A program made the translations under genes and the position numbers. From Bacillus sp. EB600 (GTDB taxonomy: Bacteria > Bacillota > Bacilli > Bacillales > Cytobacillaceae), in assembly GCF_024494385.1 (NCBI RefSeq), contig NZ_JAEVLT010000001.1, positions 1-64,000 on the forward strand: a stretch of 64,000 bases of DNA. The letters run 5' to 3'. The stretch's first letter is position 1. Every line of letters begins with the position of its first letter. The notes below the pieces were generated by a model that did no database searches, was not told where the DNA came from, and was given only the letters and a program-made list of their open reading frames with translations. Shown one piece after another: positions 7,842-16,744 of this stretch.

Positions 7842-9901
7842 TTATTTTTTCAACACCGGTAATGTAAAAGTAAAACAGCTTCCTATACCTGTTTTACTTT
7901 CTACTGAAAGCTTCCCTTTGTGATGCTCAATAATTTCCTTTGCAATGGCTAAGCCTAAGCCTGAACTGCGGTGAGGCTTCCCTTGATTTCTCCCCCTGTA
8001 AAATCGGTTAAAGATTAACCCCAGTTCGTCTTCATTTACACCGGTTCCATTATCCGCGACTTTAATAACGATATAATTTTCATCTAGCTTATCCAGCTCC
8101 AATACAATTTTCCCTTCTTTCTCTACAAACCTTTGGGCATTTCTCAACAAATTCGTAATTACCTGCTCAATTCTTATTGAATCGATTTGAACTATACTTT
8201 CACCCTCTTGTTGACTAAGCCCATCCTTCAATACAAACGTAATTCCATTTTTTTTACTATCCATTTTGTATTTATCATATATTTTGCTAATGTAACTTTG
8301 GATGTTGACCGGGCTCAACTCAAACTTAATTTGTTTATTCTCCATAACAGCCATATCATGTAAGTCATTCATCATTTGTGATAAATACAAGCTTTGGTCA
8401 TAAACTAATTTCATGTTTTTCTTATCACTTGGGATCACCCCATCCAGCATGCCCTTTGTATATGAGCGAATTCCTGTTAAAGGGGCTGCTATCTCATGAG
8501 TAATATTACCAATCCATCTACTTCTGGACAGATGGGCTTCCCTTAACTTTTGATTTACATCATGAAGTTCATTATTTGCATGTTCTAACTCCATCGTCCG
8601 TGTCTGCACTTTCTGCTCTAATGATGCATTTAGTTTGGCTAAATCATGTGATAATCTCTCCGATTGTGTAAAAGACATCGAATATCTTTTTGAGAGGATA
8701 ATAGATTGTGTAAACAAAAAGAACAGCAAACCAACAGAGGATAATTCTGTAGTGTGAACAATATTGTTAAAATACAAAGTATCATTAACACCGGTCAGCA
8801 ACATTATGAAAATTGCTCCCACATTCAATAACGATCCTTCCCGTTTATGAAGAAACGCTTTCATGTCAACGTAGAGCAAATACATAATAGTTATCATAAT
8901 AAAAACCTGGAGAAGTACCATTGTTCTTGTAAATACAAGTGCCGGTGTCAGCACAATAAATAGACTATAGGCAGACATCAAAAAAACAATGAAATTTCGA
9001 ATCCTTCGGTTCATTTCGTCCGAAAATTGCATATAGCTAAACAAAGAAATAAACAAAACTCCTAAAGTTGCCCCTAAATATTCTAGTTTATTGGCTATTT
9101 CCCAATTTAAAAATGAAAGGATATAGGAGGCAAGATCCTGTTCAATTAGAATAGCCCGAATCGCAACAGCGATGCACACGATTGCGAAAAAAATGAGTGC
9201 GGGTTCTTTTCTGCGAAATGCAAATAATGCAGCATGATATAAACCCATGATTACTAGACTCATGACAATCATCGACCGGTATATAAGCTTTTTTTCACTA
9301 AATTGAAAAATAGTCTGCGGATCTCCAATTAATAGCGACTCAGTGATTCCCGCCTTCCGCTGATTATAATTTGATGCTTGAATGATCAATTCAACCTGAA
9401 TAGAATTTACTTCAAACTCCACAACTTTTGGCACACTTTCCGGTATCATCAGTTCTCTGCTTTTCCCTACTGATCCGTTTTCCGACATTTTCTTTCCATT
9501 AATCCATAATGTATAAGCTGATGATACACTAGGCATATAAAGTGCTTTTATTGTACCCACTTCATCCTTTGGAAACTCGATTTGGATGCGAAGGTTGCAA
9601 ATCCTGTTTGCGGCAAGTTCTTTCCCTCTAACTTATAATTGCTCCATGTCTGGGGAACTACTACCAGTTGGCGCGGTTTGTGAGCGGAGTTTTTCTTGAA
9701 GTCCTCTGGTATATATAGCTTATGCCAATAAAATTCCCATTTTCCATCTACCTGTACCAATCCTTTAGCAGGCAATTGGTCAACAGAAATGATACCCTTT
9801 TCTAGTGATTCATTCATGTCTGCTTCTGCACAAGAACCCATTAAAATAATCCCGATGATGACTGAGATGAATAAAAATACCCTATGTTTTAATTTTATCA
9901 T
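7842..9901 (-). pseudogene. 7TMR-DISM sensor histidine kinase, broken by a frameshift
   Basis: Two abutting frames read as one kinase of about 687 residues. The first (9901-9548) has a lipobox signal (ending M-G-S-C) and the start of the extracellular 7TMR-DISM sensor. The second (from about 9587 to 7842) finishes that sensor, then has seven helices, a coiled coil, the H-box I-T-H-E-I-A-A-P and an HATPase domain with N-L-L-R-N-A-Q, D-N-G-T-G and G-L-G-L-A-I-A. Near 9588-9593 the sequence ACCTTCGCATCC needs one extra C to read T-F-R-I-Q-I-E-F-P-K-D-E-V in frame. It is divergent from the response regulator at 10104 and is its likely partner. The frameshift may be real or a sequencing error. Confidence 0.85.
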
Positions 9902-10103
9902 TTGATCCGCAATCCCACTTTTCCATCTTTTGAACTAATAGTACCACTTTTGTTACTATTTTCAGGTACGAAAGAGTTCGAAAAGTGGCAAAAATAGCAA
10001 AATTAGTATAACTGTTAGGACTTTGTAAGTATTTGAGCATAGAAAAAGTTAATATCAATATGGTATATTTAGGTAGAATAAATTGTCAAAAAGGGGGGAA
10101 AGA

Positions 10104-10826
10104 ATGCGAACCATCAACATTTTAATCGTAGAGGATGAGAGTATCATTACTGATATTTCACGTCTTTATCTTGAGAAGGAAGGTTATACTGTTTATTCAT
10201 CATTGAACGCAGCTGATGGTTTACGATTCATTGAAGAAGATGCGCCTGATATTGTTTTACTAGATATCAATCTCCCCGACCTTAATGGGTTTGACCTTGC
10301 CCGGAGGTACCGGGAAGTCTCTGATGGAATCCTCATATTTATTACTGGGGAAAGAACCAGAAGTACCATCATCGAAGGTTTTGAGATTGGTTGTGATGAC
10401 TACATCACCAAACCATTTGACCCCCCAGAAGTCCTCGCTCGAATTAAAGCAATTATGAGAAGAAGCGATACATTGGCCTCAAATGAAGTACACCTAGGAG
10501 ATTTGACCATAAATTTTTCAGATAAGAGCATATACAAAAAAGGAAAAGAAGTTGATCTTTTCACTAAAGAAAGAATGTTGCTTTTCTATTTAGTTGAGCA
10601 TCCAAACCAAGTATTTAGCGCAGAACAGTTATTTGACCTCATTTGGGGAATTGATTCAGATGCCAATTTAAAGACCGTTTCTGTTCATTTAAGTACATTA
10701 AGAAGTAAAATTGAGGATGATCCAAAAAACCCAAAATATATTCGAACCGTAAGGGGATTTGGATACAAGTTCTCAACACAGGCTAAAAAAGAAATAAGAC
10801 ATTCACCACAAGGAATCAAGAATTAG
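10104..10826 (+). CDS. OmpR/PhoB-family response regulator
   Basis: A 240-residue two-domain regulator. The receiver domain has the acidic pair E10-D11, the phosphorylated D54 in V-L-L-D-I-N-L-P, and the conserved Lys in I-T-K-P-F-D-P-P at about 104. The C-terminal winged helix ends R-T-V-R-G-F-G-Y-K-F, typical of the PhoB/OmpR DNA-binding domain. The start ATG is preferred over an upstream TTG because GGGGGGAAAGA lies just before it. It is transcribed divergently from the 7TMR-DISM kinase, which suggests a two-component pair. If the kinase is truly dead, this regulator is orphaned or driven by another kinase. Confidence 0.93.
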   Translation: MRTINILIVEDESIITDISRLYLEKEGYTVYSSLNAADGLRFIEEDAPDIVLLDINLPDLNGFDLARRYREVSDGILIFITGERTRSTIIEGFEIGCDDYITKPFDPPEVLARIKAIMRRSDTLASNEVHLGDLTINFSDKSIYKKGKEVDLFTKERMLLFYLVEHPNQVFSAEQLFDLIWGIDSDANLKTVSVHLSTLRSKIEDDPKNPKYIRTVRGFGYKFSTQAKKEIRHSPQGIKN

Positions 10827-10848
10827 TTCGTTCTTGATTCTTTTATTT
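10813..10848 (+). terminator. Terminator of the response regulator gene
   Basis: GAATCAAGAA and TTCTTGATTC form a perfect 10-bp stem around an 8-base loop that includes the stop codon, followed by TTTTATTTTT. Confidence 0.9.
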
Positions 10849-10965
10849 TTGCCAATTTATCAAAATAATTATTATTTTCAATATTTTTTCGAATTTTAAC
10901 TTAACTTTAACCTTTGTAAGATAATTTAGGATTATAGGGTTTACATTTTACAGCAATATCACTAT

Positions 10966-10978
10966 TTTTCGTCGAAAA
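10966..10978. promoter_or_regulatory. Possible Spo0A box upstream of the SinI-like gene
   Basis: TTTTCGTCGAAAA contains CGTCGAA, one base away from the Spo0A core TGTCGAA, and the site is nearly palindromic. It lies about 65 bases before the SinI-like start. In B. subtilis, sinI is a direct Spo0A target, so the position is suggestive but the match is weak. Confidence 0.3.
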
Positions 10979-11042
10979 TTGTTAACAAAGGAAATTCGAT
11001 ACCATTAAAAAACTAATTATTAAGGGGAGTGAGGAAAAGGAG

Positions 11043-11147
11043 ATGGTAGATTATGAATGGGTAAGACTAATATTAGAAGCCAAACAACTAGGTTTAACCA
11101 TTGAAGAGGTAAGAGATTTTTTAAATAAGAACCTGGTTGGTGAATGA
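11043..11147 (+). CDS. SinI-like anti-repressor small protein
   Basis: A 34-residue protein, E-W-V-R-L-I-L-E-A-K-Q-L-G-L-T-I-E-E-V-R-D-F-L in the middle. This follows the SinI dimerisation domain of B. subtilis (E-W-V-E-L-M-x-E-A-K-x-x-x-I-S-x-E-E-I-R-K-Y-L). SinI-family peptides bind SinR-type repressors and free biofilm genes. Here the protein is little more than that helical hairpin, and no SinR-like gene is next to it. A purine-rich GGGGAGTGAGGAAAAGGAG precedes the ATG. Its partner must be encoded elsewhere. Family match is good for such a short protein. Confidence 0.8.
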   Translation: MVDYEWVRLILEAKQLGLTIEEVRDFLNKNLVGE

Positions 11148-11313
11148 AATAACAGTAGTTAATATTCCACCCCGCTTATCCATCATCATATGTTTTGACA
11201 GGACAATACTTAAGGGAGTTCGATCGAGCTAAAAGGCTCTTCTAACATCCTCTTCTCTATTGCTCTCTACTTACTGTTGAAATTGGCTATAAAGAGGTTC
11301 GCTTTATACAATT

Positions 11314-11469
11314 GTTGAATTTTATGCTGCCACGCTTATAAATGCAAATCATACCGACCCTGAGCTATTTACACATACTTTTACCGCTAGCAGAGTGGGT
11401 GGATGGAGCGCCCATGTTTTGGAGCAAGCTGAAAGTAATGTCATATTCAGGCCGAATCCAAATACATAG
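11314..11469 (+). pseudogene. CitA-type citrate synthase remnant (C-terminal piece)
   Basis: In one frame this reads V-E-F-Y-A-A-T, then [20 protein letters not shown] and [13 protein letters not shown] before a TAG. It carries the catalytic-Asp-loop region and C-terminal helix of citrate synthase. It is much closer to my memory of B. subtilis CitA (V-E-F-Y-A-A, V-L-E-Q-A-E-N-N-M-I-F-R-P) than to the intact CitZ-like gene at 27735. There is no start, no N-terminal two-thirds and no RBS. It is a gene relic. The flanking 11148-11313 and 11470-11664 hold nothing else I can identify. Confidence 0.8.
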
Positions 11470-11664
11470 GTGGATTTTACAAAGATTCAACTATTTCTAT
11501 TGCTCTCTAAAACTGGATGGGGAAATTCTCCTTCCAGTTTTCCTTTTTAATAGTTTCGATTTACCCTTTTTCTGGTAAATAGGCATTTTCATTGAAATAC
11601 GAAATAGAAGTGAGGTATATTTTTTAAGTATCATTTTTTTATAAATATAAAAGGAAGTGCCATC

Positions 11665-12567
11665 TTGAAGGAAATGTCACGTATCAAAACGGTCAGCCTT
11701 ATTGTTTTTCTTGTAGTTGTATGGGGTATTTCCTGGCCCATTTACAAAATTGCATTGAATTATACCCCACCTCTTTTATTCGCAGGTATGCGAACTCTAT
11801 TTGGTGGTCTCTTGCTTGCCGTTCTATTATTTCCAAACCGAGATAAGATCCACTGGAAAGATAATTGGCGCATTTATGTTATTTCTGCTATTTTTAATGT
11901 CATTTTATTCTTTTCTCTTCAAACTGTCGGCTTGCTATATCTGCCTTCGGGTTTATTCTCCGTGTTAGTGTATTTACAGCCAGTTTTAGTGGGTTTATTA
12001 GCATGGCTTTGGCTCGGAGAATCGATGTCATTAGTAAAAATCATCGGTTTACTACTTGGATTTGTTGGTGTCGTAACAGTAAGTTCTGGTGGATTTTCAG
12101 GGCATGTTGCTATAATTGGATTACTATTAGCTATTTTAACCGGCATAAGCTGGGCAATTGGAACAGTTTTTGTAAAAAAAGTCAACTCTAAAGTCGACTC
12201 CATGTGGCTAACCGCTTACCAATTTATCATCGGCGGAATTTTCCTGACTGGATTAGGTTCGGGAGTAGAAAATTATGCGGATATAGTTTGGAATGGTCCA
12301 TACCTATCTGGATTACTTTTCGGTAGCTTTTTAGGGGTTTCCGCCAGCTGGATCGTCTATTTTACGCTTGTAAATAATGGAGATGCTAGTAAGGTAGCAT
12401 CCTATACATTTATCGTTCCTTTGATTGCTGTTTTTTCTAGTACAATTTTTTTACATGAAGCTTTCACCATAAACCTTTTGTTTGGTCTTGTATTCATCGC
12501 CGTAAGTATTTATTTAGTCAACCGTAAACCGAGTTTTAAGAAAGAAGCAATAGAGGAAGCAGTTTAA
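11665..12567 (+). CDS. DMT superfamily (EamA) transporter
   Basis: A 300-residue membrane protein with ten helices in two EamA repeats. The first repeat begins V-V-W-G-I-S-W-P-I-Y-K near residue 18 and contains R-T-L-F-G-G near 43. The second begins around G-I-S-W-A-I-G-T-V-F at 163 and ends L-H-E-A-F-T before the last helix. EamA proteins export or import amino acids and other metabolites across the cytoplasmic membrane; the substrate here is unknown. The TTG start has AAGGAAG 7 bases upstream; an ATG three codons later is an alternative. It is a single gene with its own terminator. Confidence 0.9.
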   Translation: MKEMSRIKTVSLIVFLVVVWGISWPIYKIALNYTPPLLFAGMRTLFGGLLLAVLLFPNRDKIHWKDNWRIYVISAIFNVILFFSLQTVGLLYLPSGLFSVLVYLQPVLVGLLAWLWLGESMSLVKIIGLLLGFVGVVTVSSGGFSGHVAIIGLLLAILTGISWAIGTVFVKKVNSKVDSMWLTAYQFIIGGIFLTGLGSGVENYADIVWNGPYLSGLLFGSFLGVSASWIVYFTLVNNGDASKVASYTFIVPLIAVFSSTIFLHEAFTINLLFGLVFIAVSIYLVNRKPSFKKEAIEEAV

Positions 12568-12607
12568 TAGCGGTTCACATTCACTAACCGAGGAATATTA
12601 AATGATG

Positions 12608-12645
12608 AAAAAGGTAGGCATTGCTCAGCTATGCCTACCTTTTAA
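12608..12645 (+). terminator. Terminator of the DMT gene (bidirectional)
   Basis: AAAGGTAGGCAT pairs with ATGCCTACCTTT around a 9-base loop. It also lies just past the stop of the convergent dehydrogenase gene and may serve both. Confidence 0.9.
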
Positions 12646-12674
12646 TTAATCTCATAAATTAAAATTTGAGGTTT

Positions 12675-13637
12675 TTAATTTATACTCCGAATCGGTAATC
12701 CCAATAGGAAAGCTTTAATATCTTCTACTGCTTGTTGGTAAAAAGTGTGATAGTTTCTTTGTGAGACATAACCGAGATGTGGTGTGGTTAACACATTTGG
12801 AAGTAACCGAAATACATGATCCCGTGGCAAAGGTTCGTTTTCATAAACATCGATTCCTGCACCTGCAATCCATTTGTTTCGTAAGGCCTCTATAAGTGAT
12901 TCTTGATCGACAATGGAAGCACGCGAAGTATTGATTAAATAAGCAGAAGACTTCATGCTTTTAAGCTCATTTTCTCCAATTAATCCTCTAGTCCGTTCGC
13001 TTAATACGAGATGAATAGAAACAAAATCACTTGTTGCTAGCAGCTCTTCTTTGGATAATGCTAAACGTACACCTATATCATTTGCCCGTGCTGCGGTTAG
13101 GTTTTCGCTCCACGCCGCCACTTCCATTCCAAAAGCCTGTCCAATGCGAGCAATTCGGCTGCCAATCTTACCAAGACCCAATAAGCCTAACTGCTTTCCA
13201 TAAAGGTCTACTCCTACTGAGCTTTGCCAAGGACCATTCGCTCGCATTGCATTATGTTCAGAAACTATATTCCTGGCAAGTCCCAATATTAGAGCCCAGG
13301 TAAGCTCTGTGGGCGGTTCTGAATGGCTCATTGTTCCACAAACGATGACGTTTTGGTCTGCGGCTGCCTTGAGGTCAATGGCTGAATTTCTCATCCCTGT
13401 TGTAACGAGCAGCTTCAACCGTGGCAGTTGTTTAAGAAGCGCAGCAGGAAAAGGAGTCCGTTCCCGCATTATCACAATAATTTCATAGTTTTTAATGACA
13501 CTAACAAGTTGGTCCTCATGATCAATATATTGATTATAGGAATCTATTACTACTTCGTTAGAAATCGAGGACCAATCTGCCATAGACCGTGCAATATTTT
13601 GGTAGTCATCGAGGATCGCACAATGAAGTTGTTTCAT
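12675..13637 (-). CDS. D-2-hydroxyacid dehydrogenase family protein
   Basis: A 320-residue NAD(P)-dependent oxidoreductase of the D-2-hydroxyacid dehydrogenase family. The Rossmann motif G-L-G-K-I-G-S-R-I-A-R lies near residue 152. The catalytic Arg, Glu and His appear in N-T-S-R-A-S-I-V-D, N-E-P-L-P and T-P-H-L-G-Y. Its N-terminus, M-K-Q-L-H-C-A-I-L-D-D-Y-Q-N, belongs to the subfamily beginning with I-L-D-D-Y-Q. The start is the ATG with GAGG 9 bases upstream; the longer open frame upstream lacks support. The substrate is not known. A truncated paralogue lies 6.4 kb away at 20010, beyond the qox-cta operon. Confidence 0.92.
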   Translation of the reverse strand: MKQLHCAILDDYQNIARSMADWSSISNEVVIDSYNQYIDHEDQLVSVIKNYEIIVIMRERTPFPAALLKQLPRLKLLVTTGMRNSAIDLKAAADQNVIVCGTMSHSEPPTELTWALILGLARNIVSEHNAMRANGPWQSSVGVDLYGKQLGLLGLGKIGSRIARIGQAFGMEVAAWSENLTAARANDIGVRLALSKEELLATSDFVSIHLVLSERTRGLIGENELKSMKSSAYLINTSRASIVDQESLIEALRNKWIAGAGIDVYENEPLPRDHVFRLLPNVLTTPHLGYVSQRNYHTFYQQAVEDIKAFLLGLPIRSIN

Positions 13638-13834
13638 CTTATTCATCCTCTTCGTTAAGAGTTCTATCCACTTTCTTCCTATAGAATAATCATAATCTAA
13701 CATGTATCTGCCGTAAATTCTTTTACAGTTGAGAGACTCCATTTTTGGCCTATATTTGTCTGTTGGCTTCCGCCCCATGTGCTCTGATCAACATAGTTGC
13801 AAAATCAACAATGACCATTACTGCCTTAGCAAAA

Positions 13835-13863
13835 GAAAAAAAGCTAATAAGGTTCATTAGCTT
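13835..13863 (-). terminator. Terminator of the qox-cta operon
   Basis: On the minus strand, AAAGCTAAT pairs with ATTAGCTTT around a 7-base loop, followed by TTTTC. The stem begins at the ctaA stop codon. Confidence 0.85.
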
Positions 13864-14804
13864 TCCATGTGAAGAATGGCATTTGCATTTTTTCTCGTAA
13901 TCTTTTTCTTTGTATCCCACATTAAAGACCAATTAAGTGAACTTTGGACACATATAACGCTTAGTGCAGCTACGAGCAAGGATAGAATTGACACATGCAG
14001 AAGAACTGACCCTAGGCTTAAATGTGTATAAATCAAAAGCCCTCCACTCAACCCTTGCAGAAGAATGAGGATAAAACAAATCATACTCAAGCGGTAAATG
14101 TCAGGACGATAAGGCTGATTTTTTTTTGCTAAACGAATTAAAATGACCATCAGTATGATTAAGCATAGGGCAAACAAACGGTGAATGACATCCACCCAAA
14201 ATGCGGCTCCAGCAACTGCCGGGGTTTCTGTAGGAAATGGAAAACCGCGAAAGGCACCTCCTAAGGCAGTCTTGGCAACATAACCGCCGAAATAAAGCGC
14301 CAAGTACAAAAATACAAAACTAAACCAAGAAAAAATGGAGAATGAAGAGGACATCTTGCCCTGATAGTGAATTTGCTTTTCTTCAAAATAAATGACATAG
14401 GCTATATTCACTAAAGCCGAAAAAGAAATAAGCGCAATGCCTAGATGGGCTGCTAAAAGCAATGGAGAAAGCGAAAGCAACACGGTCAACGCACCTAAAG
14501 TCGATTCTCCCAGAATTCCTAAAACAGCAAAAACGATCAGCCATCTCATCGTGCGAAATGGATAGCAAAACCAGGCAAAGAAAGAAGCAATGAATAATAG
14601 AATACCGGCCAAACCAACAACCACCCGGTGGGTATATTCAATCACAGTATGATAATTTGTAAAGTCAGGGATTACCTTTCCATTACAAAGCGGATAACCG
14701 CTTCCACAACCCATCGCGGAATTAGTCATTGTATCAATAAAACCAATGACATTTACTAAGAAAATCAAAACAGCAGCCGTAAAAACAAGCCAAAAATAGC
14801 GCAT
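13857..14804 (-). CDS. ctaA: Heme A synthase
   Basis: CtaA oxidises heme O to heme A in the membrane, supplying the aa3 oxidase encoded upstream. The protein has 315 residues and eight helices in two pseudo-repeats. The extracellular C-G-S-G-Y-P-L-C pair near residues 32-39 matches the redox-active cysteines of Bacillus CtaA. Conserved heme-ligand His lie in Y-T-H-R-V-V-V-G, A-H-L-G-I-A, D-V-I-H-R-L-F and T-H-L-S-L-G-S-V-L-L-H. I start at the last of GTG-ATG-ATG, which gives the best spacing to GGAGG. It is the last gene of qoxABCD-ctaB-ctaA and starts 13 bases after ctaB ends. Confidence 0.95.
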   Translation of the reverse strand: MRYFWLVFTAAVLIFLVNVIGFIDTMTNSAMGCGSGYPLCNGKVIPDFTNYHTVIEYTHRVVVGLAGILLFIASFFAWFCYPFRTMRWLIVFAVLGILGESTLGALTVLLSLSPLLLAAHLGIALISFSALVNIAYVIYFEEKQIHYQGKMSSSFSIFSWFSFVFLYLALYFGGYVAKTALGGAFRGFPFPTETPAVAGAAFWVDVIHRLFALCLIILMVILIRLAKKNQPYRPDIYRLSMICFILILLQGLSGGLLIYTHLSLGSVLLHVSILSLLVAALSVICVQSSLNWSLMWDTKKKITRKNANAILHMES

Positions 14805-14817
14805 CATCACCCCTCCT

Positions 14818-15732
14818 TTATATGATGCCGATTACCATAGATGAAAACATCCCTAAAATATAAAACAAAGAACAGATAAATGTGCGTTTTGCCCAAGTGA
14901 ACTGATCATTTGCTTCTTTCAACATTTTCCAAGTGCAATAAAGAAGAGCGCAATTAAAAACGATTGCCCCTGTAAGATAAAAATAATTAAAGCTCCCGCT
15001 TACATAAAGGATGATCGAACAAATAAATAAAACAAACATATAAAAAAGACTTTGTATTTTCGTTGATCGTGCCCCTTTTACCACCGGCATCATCGGAATG
15101 CCTGCTTTCGTATATTCCTCATTTTTGTATAATGCAAGCGCCCATGTATGGGGCGGCGTCCAAAGAAACACAACCATAAACATCAGCCATGCCGTGGCGT
15201 TTAAGCTACCGGTAACCGAAGCCCAGCCGATTAAAATTGGAAACGCCCCTGCTCCACCGCCAATGACAATATTTTGAGGTGTTTGGCGTTTTAGCCACAT
15301 TGTATAAACAACAGCATAATAGAAATATCCCACAGCATTTAATAAAGCTGTAAGAGGATTAACAAAAATGAACGCAACCATAATGGAAAGAATGCCAAGG
15401 AGAATGCCGAACAAAAAAACGGATCGGGAATTAATCCTCCCTGTAGGAATCGGACGTTTCGCAGTCCGCTTCATCACAGCATCAATGTCTCGATCGTACC
15501 ACATGTTGATCGCTGCCGATCCTCCCGCTGAGAGTGAAGCACTCAAAAGCATCGCGAAAATCACCGATATCGGAGGAACATCTCTTTGCGCGACAATGGC
15601 TGAACAAAGCGATGTAAAGATAAGCATCACCATTATTTTCGGTTTTGTCACCTCTATATAGGAAGAAAGGATTTGAGTCCATCGATTTAAACGAGCGGGC
15701 GGATCTTGGTGAATTTCATGAGCAACTGTCAA
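14818..15732 (-). CDS. ctaB: Protoheme IX farnesyltransferase (heme O synthase)
   Basis: CtaB adds a farnesyl group to protoheme to make heme O, which CtaA then converts to heme A. The 304-residue protein has the UbiA-family prenyl-diphosphate motif N-M-W-Y-D-R-D-I-D near residues 78-86, followed by M-K-R-T-A-K-R-P-I-P. The second Asp-rich loop is replaced by the Y-K-N-E-E-Y-T-K-A-G-I-P-M-M-P region typical of CtaB. Nine helices are visible. The start is TTG with GGAG about 10 bases upstream. It lies between qoxD and ctaA, separated from qoxD by a hairpin repeat at 15755-15831. Confidence 0.95.
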   Translation of the reverse strand: MTVAHEIHQDPPARLNRWTQILSSYIEVTKPKIMVMLIFTSLCSAIVAQRDVPPISVIFAMLLSASLSAGGSAAINMWYDRDIDAVMKRTAKRPIPTGRINSRSVFLFGILLGILSIMVAFIFVNPLTALLNAVGYFYYAVVYTMWLKRQTPQNIVIGGGAGAFPILIGWASVTGSLNATAWLMFMVVFLWTPPHTWALALYKNEEYTKAGIPMMPVVKGARSTKIQSLFYMFVLFICSIILYVSGSFNYFYLTGAIVFNCALLYCTWKMLKEANDQFTWAKRTFICSLFYILGMFSSMVIGII

Positions 15733-15754
15733 AGATCACTCACTCCTTTCTTTT

Positions 15755-15831
15755 TCCAGCACAAGCGCCCGATTAGCGGTAGTGTTAACCGCAAACCGGG
15801 CGCTTCCGCTTTTCTTTTGTCCAGCACAAGC
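15755..15831 (-). repeat. Strong hairpin with flanking 12-bp direct repeats, between qoxD and ctaB
   Basis: AGCGCCCGATTAGCGGT and ACCGCAAACCGGGCGCT form a long stem (15763-15803) with a small internal mismatch. The 12-mer TCCAGCACAAGC occurs at 15755 and again at 15820, on both sides. The minus-strand AAAAGCGGAAGCGCCCG start resembles the beginnings of the longer repeats at 56186 and 60947, so this may be a short form of that family. Within the operon it could protect or attenuate the transcript between qoxD and ctaB. Confidence 0.7.
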
Positions 15832-15840
15832 TTTTCTTGT

Positions 15841-16140
15841 TTACTGAACCTGTGAATTAAATGACATGATCCAGATGGCACCGGCCACAATCGTTACAGC
15901 AAAGACGATTCCTAAAATTAAAGCCATTGCATTGTATCTTGGTCCTTCACCATCGCGGATGTGCATAAAAAAGAACAATTGAATCACGAACTGCAGTACA
16001 GCTGCAAGCAAAACACTAACTACGAGCACTGTTTTTTCCAGCATATGGTTTAACACAAGAACAAGCGGGATGATTGTCAGCACGATTGAAAAAATAAATC
16101 CTGAAAGATACGCTTTGATCGAACCATGATGCTGATTCAT
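15841..16140 (-). CDS. qoxD: Cytochrome aa3 quinol oxidase subunit IV
   Basis: A 99-residue three-helix subunit of the cytochrome c/quinol oxidase subunit IV family, which helps assemble the copper B site. The helix 2 signature F-V-I-Q-L-F-F-F-M-H-I lies near residues 66-76. It is shorter than B. subtilis QoxD (124 residues), mainly because of a short N-terminal tail. Its start is 1 base after the qoxC stop, with GGGGTGATG serving as ribosome binding site, so translation is coupled. It closes the structural part of the operon before the heme A genes. Confidence 0.93.
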   Translation of the reverse strand: MNQHHGSIKAYLSGFIFSIVLTIIPLVLVLNHMLEKTVLVVSVLLAAVLQFVIQLFFFMHIRDGEGPRYNAMALILGIVFAVTIVAGAIWIMSFNSQVQ

Positions 16141-16141
16141 C

Positions 16142-16732
16142 TTACATCACCCCCATCAAATAAACAACCGTAAAGATGAATATCCACACGGCATCCAAGA
16201 AGTGCCAGTACAGATTAATAATCGATACTTTACGTTTGGTTACAGCGGTAATTCCTCGTTTAGAAAGCTGAAAAATTAACCCGATCATCCACAAAATTCC
16301 GAAGGTTACATGTAGTCCGTGCGTACCTACCAGTGAGAAAAATGATGTCAGAAAGGCACTTTTTGAAATTGTTGCCCCTTCAGCTGCCATATTCGTGAAC
16401 TCATTGATTTCAAGTCCGACAAACACTGCACCTAAAAGGAGTGTAACGGTCAACCAGCCGATCAGTCTGTTTTTGTTGCCTTTATGCATCGCTAACACAG
16501 CTAAGCCGCTTGTAAACGAACTAATTAATAAAATAAATGTTTCGATCACAAAACCCGGGACATCAAAATCCTTCGCTGTAAACCCGCCATTTGTATGAGT
16601 ATGCAAAACAGCATAAGCTGCAAAAAAAGTAGCAAATAAAAGACAATCGGTTACCAGGAAAATCCAAAAGCCTAAAACTTTTATTTCCTCCTGGTCAACA
16701 TGATGATCATGTGCAGAAACACTTTGTTGCAT
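16142..16732 (-). CDS. qoxC: Cytochrome aa3 quinol oxidase subunit III
   Basis: A 196-residue five-helix subunit III, the short form found in quinol oxidases. Typical features are G-F-W-I-F-L-V-T-D-C-L-L-F-A-T-F near residues 21-36, the Glu-containing helix E-T-F-I-L-L-I-S-S, V-G-T-H-G-L-H-V-T-F-G near 135-145 and W-H-F-L-D-A-V-W-I-F near the end. The subunit stabilises the proton pathway of subunit I. The start is supported by AAGGAGGGG. It lies 12 bases after qoxB and 1 base before qoxD. Confidence 0.95.
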   Translation of the reverse strand: MQQSVSAHDHHVDQEEIKVLGFWIFLVTDCLLFATFFAAYAVLHTHTNGGFTAKDFDVPGFVIETFILLISSFTSGLAVLAMHKGNKNRLIGWLTVTLLLGAVFVGLEINEFTNMAAEGATISKSAFLTSFFSLVGTHGLHVTFGILWMIGLIFQLSKRGITAVTKRKVSIINLYWHFLDAVWIFIFTVVYLMGVM

Positions 16733-16744
16733 CTTTTCCCCTCC

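Noticed and set aside
11342..11578. A 78-codon frame
   Set aside because: It runs in another frame over the citrate synthase relic, lacks an RBS and resembles nothing.
13750..13932. A 60-codon minus-strand frame
   Set aside because: It overlaps the end of ctaA and its terminator and has no start signals.
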